From assembly GCA_947522735.1 (NCBI GenBank), contig CANNTZ010000020.1, positions 1 through 35,137 of the forward strand: 35,137 bases of DNA, in the 5' to 3' direction. Shown here one piece after another: positions 30,860 to 35,137 of this stretch. The DNA is from an uncultured Oscillospiraceae bacterium (lineage in GTDB: Bacteria > Bacillota > Clostridia > Oscillospirales > Ruminococcaceae). The notes beneath the pieces were generated by a model, which saw only the letters and a list, made by a program, of their open reading frames with translations, was not told the DNA's origin and did not search any database. Numbering within the stretch: position 1 is the first letter of the stretch; each line of letters begins with the position of its first letter. A program made the position numbers and the translations under genes.

Positions 30860-31108
30860 TCAGCGCTTGCGGGCTTTGACTGCGGAGGCTGCCGCAACAG
30901 CGCCGCAAACGACGGCAAGCACGGCTATTCCGCCTGTGCTGAGCGCATCGCCGGTCTCGGGAGCGACAGGCTTGGGATCGACGTCGGTGTTGTCCCCGCT
31001 GGGGCTTATAACGTCGACACGCCCGGAGACGCCGGCAAAAGCGACGACGCTCATCGTCGAAAGAAGGAGAACAGCCGTCATTATCAGAGCAACTATCCTG
31101 ATTTTCAT
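30860..31108 (-). CDS. Miniature cell-wall protein with APETG sorting-like signal (82 aa)
   Basis: An 82-residue protein with a Sec signal peptide (1 to about 25, ending VVAFAG), a short hydrophilic segment (VSGRVDVISPSGDNTDVDP), the pentapeptide APETG (50-54 region, in PKPVAPETGD), a hydrophobic helix (about 58-76) and a basic tail KARKR. That is the classic order of a sortase substrate, yet the part left after both cleavages would be only about 27 residues. The frame opens at 31171, but the ATG at 31108 has AGGAG eight bases upstream and lies after a strong promoter. The gene is directly next to the class B sortase. Its role may be a wall-linked peptide, a processed signal peptide, or a membrane-anchored remnant. 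APETG is close to the (S/P)PxTG of C. difficile sortase B. Confidence 0.78.
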   Translation of the reverse strand: MKIRIVALIMTAVLLLSTMSVVAFAGVSGRVDVISPSGDNTDVDPKPVAPETGDALSTGGIAVLAVVCGAVAAASAVKARKR

Positions 31109-31142
31109 TCGTAACACTCCTGACGTAATATGGTCTAAATAT

Positions 31143-31171
31143 AGTATATCACCGAGAGTGGAAAAAAGCAA
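31143..31171 (-). promoter_or_regulatory. Promoter of the APETG protein gene
   Basis: On the minus strand TTGCTT (31171-31166), 17-base spacer and TATACT (31148-31143), giving a leader of about 28 bases. Confidence 0.7.
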
Positions 31172-31242
31172 GTTTTTTTGAAAAAACTGTTGTTTTTACG
31201 CACGAAGGGCGCTGTCGGGGGCGAAATGATGAATAAACCCGT

Positions 31243-31271
31243 TTGACTTTCAAAAGAGCTGGTGTTATAAT
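31243..31271 (+). promoter_or_regulatory. Promoter of the exopolysaccharide operon
   Basis: TTGACT (31243-31248), 17-base spacer and a consensus TATAAT (31266-31271). Transcription would start near 31278, which excludes the upstream ATG codons at 31243 and 31276 as starts of the next gene. Confidence 0.82.
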
Positions 31272-31302
31272 AAACATGAGTTTAATTTGTTGCAGGTTTA
31301 AA

Positions 31303-33195
31303 ATGAAAAAGGTGATGAACAGACTGTCGCGTTATCGCGGAATCATTGTGCTGATGCTTGATGCGATGCTGATATTCTGCTGCAATATGCTGGTGTTTCT
31401 GCCGCATTTGCTGCGCGACAGCATAAAATTATGGAACCTCGTTTTGCACAGCGGGCTGATGGTTGTTTGCGTGCTGGTGTTCCAGCTCGTGATGAAAACC
31501 TACGACACGCTGTGGCGCTACGCCGAGAGCGGCGAATATCTGACGCTGCTCAAGGGCACCGGAATGGGCTTCGCGCTGTATACGTTGGCAAACCTGCTGC
31601 TGCGCATGAGCCCGGTATGGGTAACGAACGGTCTGACCGGAACGGCGACGGCGCTGCTGGTGATGCTTGCCTACCGCTTTGTTTACCGCAGCTACCGCAG
31701 ACGCGTGGCGGGGATTGGCGGGAATAAGAGCTACGCCGCGATAATCGGCGCGGGAGACGCCGGAGCCGCGCTGATCACGGAGCTCAGCGACAACGTCTAT
31801 GTGCGCTATAAGCCGTACTGTGTGATCGACGACGCCATGGAAAAGCAGAAAAAGCGCATACACGGCGTTCGGGTGTGCGGCCCGATAGACAGGATCGGCG
31901 ACATTCTCAGGGATACGCCGGTGACGGACATCATTCTCACTATACAGAAGCTGACGCCGAAGCGCCGGCGGGAGATACTGGAGCTGTGCGCCGCGACGCG
32001 GCTGCGCATACACATTCTCGAGGATCCGGTGCGCCGCGTGGACGGCTCCGGCCAAGCCGTGACCTATGCCTCGAGCGTCCGCGAGGTGGAGATAGAGGAT
32101 CTGCTCGGGCGCGAGCCGATCCGGCTGAACAATCCGAGAATAGCGGAGCTGGTTCGCGGCAAGACGGTGCTTGTGACGGGCGGAGGCGGCTCCATAGGCT
32201 CCGAGCTGTGCAGGCAGATTGCCGCGCACTCGCCGGAGCGGCTGGTGATACTCGACATAGCAGAAAATACGACGTACGAGCTGCAAAACGACCTGCTGCA
32301 TAGATACGGAGAGGCATTTCCGCTGTGCGTCGAGATAGCGTCGGTGCGCGACGAGAAGCGGCTCGAACGGATATTTGAGCGCTATGCCCCGCAGCTTGTA
32401 TTCCACGCCGCAGCGCACAAGCACGTGCCGCTGATGGAGAGCTGTCCGGAGGAGGCGGTTGCGAACAACGTTTTCGGAACCTACAACGCCGCGCGTCTGG
32501 CGCAGCGCTTCGGGGTGGAAAGGTTTGTGCTGATATCCACAGATAAGGCGGTGAATCCAACCAACGTCATGGGCGCAACCAAAAACCTGTGCGAGCAGGT
32601 GATACAGGGGCTGCGCGAGGAAAGCGGTACGAAGTTCGCGGCGGTCAGATTCGGGAACGTGCTGGATTCCAGCGGCTCGGTCGTGCCGCTGTTCAAAAAG
32701 CAGATAGCCTACGGCGGGCCTGTGACCGTCACCGACAAGCGGATAATCCGATATTTCATGACCATCCCGGAGGCTGCGCAGCTCGTGCTGGAGGCGGGCT
32801 CTTTTGCGCGGAGCGGCGAGGTTTTTGTGCTGGACATGGGTGAGCCGGTTCGCATACTTGATCTTGCCGAAAAGCTGATACGCCTGTCCGGACGCACGCC
32901 GTATGCGGACATAGATATAAAGGAGATCGGACTACGCCCGGGCGAGAAGCTGTATGAGGAGCTGCTTATGTCCGACAGCCTGCGCCGAACCGAAAACGAG
33001 AAGATATTTGTCGAAACGCGGCCCGATATGGAGCGCGAAGAGCTTGATACGATGCTTGAACAACTGAAAAGCGCGGTGGAGCAGAGCGATGAGGGACGGC
33101 TTCTTGCGCTGATGCACCGGTTTGTGCCAACCTTCCGCGCGCCGGAGGAGGTCAACCGGGAGGCTGTTGAGAAGGAGCGGGGGAGCGGGGCGTGA
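31303..33195 (+). CDS. Membrane-bound nucleotide-sugar dehydratase, CapD/WbpM/PglF-like
   Basis: A 630-residue polysaccharide biosynthesis protein. Four predicted N-terminal transmembrane helices (about 14-128) are followed by a CoA-binding-like Rossmann fold (AAIIGAGDAGAALITEL, 145-162) and an SDR domain with the NAD(P) motif VTGGGGSIGSEL (291-302). The usual Tyr of the SDR triad is Met: ISTDKAVNPTNVMGATK (411-427) gives the Ser/Thr-Met-Lys set of the 4,6-dehydratases WbpM, PglF and CapD. They convert UDP-GlcNAc to the 4-keto-6-deoxy sugar that begins rare sugars such as bacillosamine, FucNAc or QuiNAc. The ATG at 31303 is chosen because the promoter overlaps earlier codons. It overlaps the phosphatase gene by four bases. 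Confidence 0.93.
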   Translation: MKKVMNRLSRYRGIIVLMLDAMLIFCCNMLVFLPHLLRDSIKLWNLVLHSGLMVVCVLVFQLVMKTYDTLWRYAESGEYLTLLKGTGMGFALYTLANLLLRMSPVWVTNGLTGTATALLVMLAYRFVYRSYRRRVAGIGGNKSYAAIIGAGDAGAALITELSDNVYVRYKPYCVIDDAMEKQKKRIHGVRVCGPIDRIGDILRDTPVTDIILTIQKLTPKRRREILELCAATRLRIHILEDPVRRVDGSGQAVTYASSVREVEIEDLLGREPIRLNNPRIAELVRGKTVLVTGGGGSIGSELCRQIAAHSPERLVILDIAENTTYELQNDLLHRYGEAFPLCVEIASVRDEKRLERIFERYAPQLVFHAAAHKHVPLMESCPEEAVANNVFGTYNAARLAQRFGVERFVLISTDKAVNPTNVMGATKNLCEQVIQGLREESGTKFAAVRFGNVLDSSGSVVPLFKKQIAYGGPVTVTDKRIIRYFMTIPEAAQLVLEAGSFARSGEVFVLDMGEPVRILDLAEKLIRLSGRTPYADIDIKEIGLRPGEKLYEELLMSDSLRRTENEKIFVETRPDMEREELDTMLEQLKSAVEQSDEGRLLALMHRFVPTFRAPEEVNREAVEKERGSGA

Positions 33196-33935
33196 TAGAT
33201 CTGCACTGTCATATTCTGCCGGGAGCGGACGACGGCGCTTTCGATGAGGACGAAAGCTGCCGGATGGCGGAGCTTGCTCTTGACTGCGGCGTCACTGATA
33301 TTGCGGCGACGCCGCATTGTAATATCCCGGGGAGATTCGGAAATTATGCCGGTGAGGAGCTGAGCCGCGGCTTTGAAGGGCTGCGGCGGATGCTCTCGGA
33401 GAGAGGCCTGCCGCTGCGCATCCACGAGGGCATGGAGGTTTTTGTAACGCCGGAGCTTCCGGAGCTGATGGATGCGGGGAGACTGCTGACGCTCGGCGGA
33501 AGCCGGTATCTGCTGGTCGAGCTCGGCTTCGGCGAGACGGAGACGTTTGCGGAGAGGATGCTCGGAGAGATAGAGGCGCGCGGCCTGACGCCGGTCGTCG
33601 CGCACCCGGAGAGGTATTATTTTGTGCAGGACGATCCAGACATACTTATCGACTGGGCCGGAGACGGGCGCGTGCTACAGATGAACAGGGGCAGCTTTTT
33701 TGGAATGTTCGGGAGGCGTGCGGCAAAAACGGCGCACTGGTGCCTTGAAAAGGGCTGCATACACCTTGTCGGAAGCGACGCGCACAGTCCCTATCGCCGG
33801 ACGACGAGGATGGACGATCTTTACGAATACCTCGCGGACATGGCGGGGCGGGATGCGGCGGAGCTGCTGCTTCAGGAGAACCCCGCGGCCATACTGGCTG
33901 ACGGACGTGCGCGTCCGCTGTCGGAAACCGTCTGA
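33192..33935 (+). CDS. CpsB/CapC-type tyrosine-protein phosphatase (PHP domain)
   Basis: A 247-residue manganese-dependent phosphotyrosine phosphatase of the PHP superfamily, which controls exopolysaccharide synthesis by dephosphorylating the tyrosine kinase of the Wzz/Wze system. Ligands are seen as DLHCHILPGADDGA (His 5, His 7), ATPHCN (His 42), LVELGF (Glu 110), VAHPERY (His 138) and VGSDAHSPYR (Asp 197, His 199). Length and motifs match CpsB. Start GTG 33192 overlaps the preceding stop as GTGA, so it is translationally coupled to the CapD-like gene. The cognate kinase, usually CpsD, is probably beyond the right edge, after the Wzz gene. Confidence 0.94.
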   Translation: MIDLHCHILPGADDGAFDEDESCRMAELALDCGVTDIAATPHCNIPGRFGNYAGEELSRGFEGLRRMLSERGLPLRIHEGMEVFVTPELPELMDAGRLLTLGGSRYLLVELGFGETETFAERMLGEIEARGLTPVVAHPERYYFVQDDPDILIDWAGDGRVLQMNRGSFFGMFGRRAAKTAHWCLEKGCIHLVGSDAHSPYRRTTRMDDLYEYLADMAGRDAAELLLQENPAAILADGRARPLSETV

Positions 33936-33958
33936 CGTTGACGATTTTGAGGTGGTTT

Positions 33959-34762
33959 ATGAGACGAGTACATATTATTATTCTTGTGGCGCTGATAATT
34001 TCCGCGCTGATGCTTGGCGCGGTCATGCTGACAGGCTTTCTTGAAAAGGACGACACACTGCCGGAGATACGATGCCCGGACGAGCCGCTGAGGATATCGG
34101 TGAATGGCGGCGTTGACGGCCTGCTTGCAGACGTTTCGGCGTGGGACGGTAAGGACGGAGACATAACGGACCGGCTGCTTGTGCAGCAGGTGGAGCGCTA
34201 CGGCGAGGACGGCGAGCTACAGGTGATCTACGCCGTCTCGGACAGCGACCGGCACGTTGTGACAAGGCGGCGCACGGTCGTCTATACCGACTATGTCCCG
34301 CCGCGGTTTGAGCTGACGCAGGAGCTGCGCTATCCGGAGGGGAGCACGATAAGGATACGCGACCGCCTCTCGGCGCAGGATGTGCTCGACGGCAATATAG
34401 GCGACCGCATCAAGCTCACCGCCGGGAACGTCTCGTCCTATTACGAGGGTAGCTATCCGTTGACCGTGGAGGTGACGAACAGTCTCGGCGACACCTCGTC
34501 GTTGCAGCTGGAGCTTGAGATACGCGGATATGCCGCCGGAGAGCCGAGGATCACGCTGAAGCAATACATAGTATATCTGGAAGACGGCCTGACGCTGAAG
34601 CCGGAGAGCTACATCTTGGAGGTCACCGGAGCAAAGAGGTCGCAGGTCAGGGTGGAGCTGCCGGATGGCGGGCTTAAAGACGGCGTCAACAGGGTGACGT
34701 ATACCTGCAAGGGCGAGTCCGGGGTCTTCGGAAAAGCGACGCTGTATGTCGTTTTGGGGTGA
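33959..34762 (+). CDS. Membrane-anchored protein with DUF5011-like Ig domains
   Basis: A 267-residue protein with an N-terminal membrane helix (about 5-27, no clear cleavage site) and three consecutive beta-sandwich segments outside. The motif VSAWDGKDGDITDRLLV (59-75) is the hallmark of DUF5011/Cry22Aa-type immunoglobulin-like domains, and it returns in weaker form as LSAQDVLDGNIGDRIKL (about 137-153). A third segment (ITLKQYIVYLEDGLTLKPE to the end) also reads as such. They are usually binding or spacer modules. The frame opens at a TTG at 33938, but the ATG at 33959 has GAGGTGG just before it. It is set between the CpsB phosphatase and the Wzz protein, so it is probably an exopolysaccharide assembly or attachment factor. 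Role inferred from place only. Confidence 0.82.
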   Translation: MRRVHIIILVALIISALMLGAVMLTGFLEKDDTLPEIRCPDEPLRISVNGGVDGLLADVSAWDGKDGDITDRLLVQQVERYGEDGELQVIYAVSDSDRHVVTRRRTVVYTDYVPPRFELTQELRYPEGSTIRIRDRLSAQDVLDGNIGDRIKLTAGNVSSYYEGSYPLTVEVTNSLGDTSSLQLELEIRGYAAGEPRITLKQYIVYLEDGLTLKPESYILEVTGAKRSQVRVELPDGGLKDGVNRVTYTCKGESGVFGKATLYVVLG

Positions 34763-34767
34763 TTGAG

Positions 34768-35137
34768 ATGAACGAAAACAATATGCCGCGCCTTTCGGAG
34801 CTGAACCCGGTGTGCCTGATACGCAGGCTTGTCCGGGAGCTTCCGGCAATATTTGCGGTTGGGCTGATTGCGGCTATGCTGGCTCTTACAGGCTTGCAGG
34901 TGTTTTACCGCCCGGAATATACCGCCGGCGCGACGGTTGCCGTAAACATGAAGAACGCGGGCTTTTCCACGATCTATTCCAATCTGGCCGCCACCTCCGA
35001 GATAGCCGGGACGCTGACAGAGCTTTTCGGCAGCCAGACCTTCATGTCGCTGGCGCAAAAGCAGACCGGCGGCGACAGGCTTAACGGAAAGCTGTCGGCG
35101 TCGGTGATACCGGAGACCAACCTGCTCAGGCTGTCGG
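34768..35137 (+). CDS. Wzz/chain-length-determinant protein (partial, N-terminus)
   Basis: The first 123 residues of a polysaccharide co-polymerase run off the right edge. The pattern is short cytoplasmic N-terminus (NNMPRLSELNPVCLIRRLVR), transmembrane helix (about 27-45, LPAIFAVGLIAAMLALTGL), then RPEYTAGATVAVNMKN, the usual start of the Wzz outer domain. It would set chain length and, with a tyrosine kinase, act as its activator. GGGGTGA lies before the ATG, which begins six bases after the preceding stop. The tyrosine-kinase domain, if fused, lies outside. Confidence 0.87.
   Translation, partial: MNENNMPRLSELNPVCLIRRLVRELPAIFAVGLIAAMLALTGLQVFYRPEYTAGATVAVNMKNAGFSTIYSNLAATSEIAGTLTELFGSQTFMSLAQKQTGGDRLNGKLSASVIPETNLLRLS

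Overview
The window looks like a chromosomal segment of an anaerobic Gram-positive bacterium of the Clostridia, probably a gut Oscillospiraceae/Ruminococcaceae-type organism. The reasons are strong GGAGG-type ribosome sites with ATG, GTG and TTG starts, lipoprotein signal peptides without outer-membrane proteins, a class B sortase, LCP and CpsB-type cell-wall proteins, YitT, oxygen-sensitive flavin/Fe-S enzymes, and GC-rich codon use. This assignment is an inference; no rRNA or tRNA gene was seen.

Layout. (a) 1-1257, minus strand: a PAPS-type sulfotransferase followed by the start of cysD, a sulfate activation/transfer pair. (b) 1476-2506: an EamA transporter with its own promoter and terminator. 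(c) 3145-6940: a three-gene MacB-like ABC operon of ATPase, secreted CARDB-like membrane-anchored protein and FtsX/MacB permease. (d) 6948-10938: a decayed Gfo/Idh/MocA oxidoreductase, a stretch with no recognisable gene, a CehA/McbA-like PHP hydrolase and a neutral-ceramidase-fold protein. (e) 10975-16598, minus strand: a family of zinc-ribbon proteins and lipoproteins, two of which share a C-terminal GYNDYL signature. (f) 16782-19424: a small unknown protein, a PLP aminotransferase and trpS in one transcript. (g) 19437-20250: a non-coding composite repeat with about 2.8 tandem 100-bp units, long hairpins and an inverted copy at its far end. (h) 20289-23774: an HTH-cupin regulator, an acyl-CoA synthetase and a YitT membrane protein. 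(i) 23818-27926: an operon of an old-yellow-enzyme-type flavin/Fe-S reductase with both subunits of an aconitase X dehydratase. (j) 28011-31171, minus strand: a lipoprotein, an LCP ligase, a class B sortase and an 82-residue sortase-type substrate. (k) 31243-35137: the start of an exopolysaccharide cluster with a CapD-like dehydratase, CpsB phosphatase, DUF5011-like protein and Wzz-like protein.

How the genes work together. Much of the window concerns the cell surface: lipoproteins, sortase, LCP, exopolysaccharide genes, a MacB-type transporter and possibly sulfated glycans. The strongest candidates for something undescribed are the ene-reductase/aconitase X operon, which reads as a dehydrate-then-reduce module for an unknown hydroxy acid; the zinc-ribbon/lipoprotein family with the shared C-terminal motif; and the sortase-adjacent miniature substrate, whose predicted mature part is only about 27 residues. 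No CRISPR array, complete insertion sequence, phage gene or replication origin was found.
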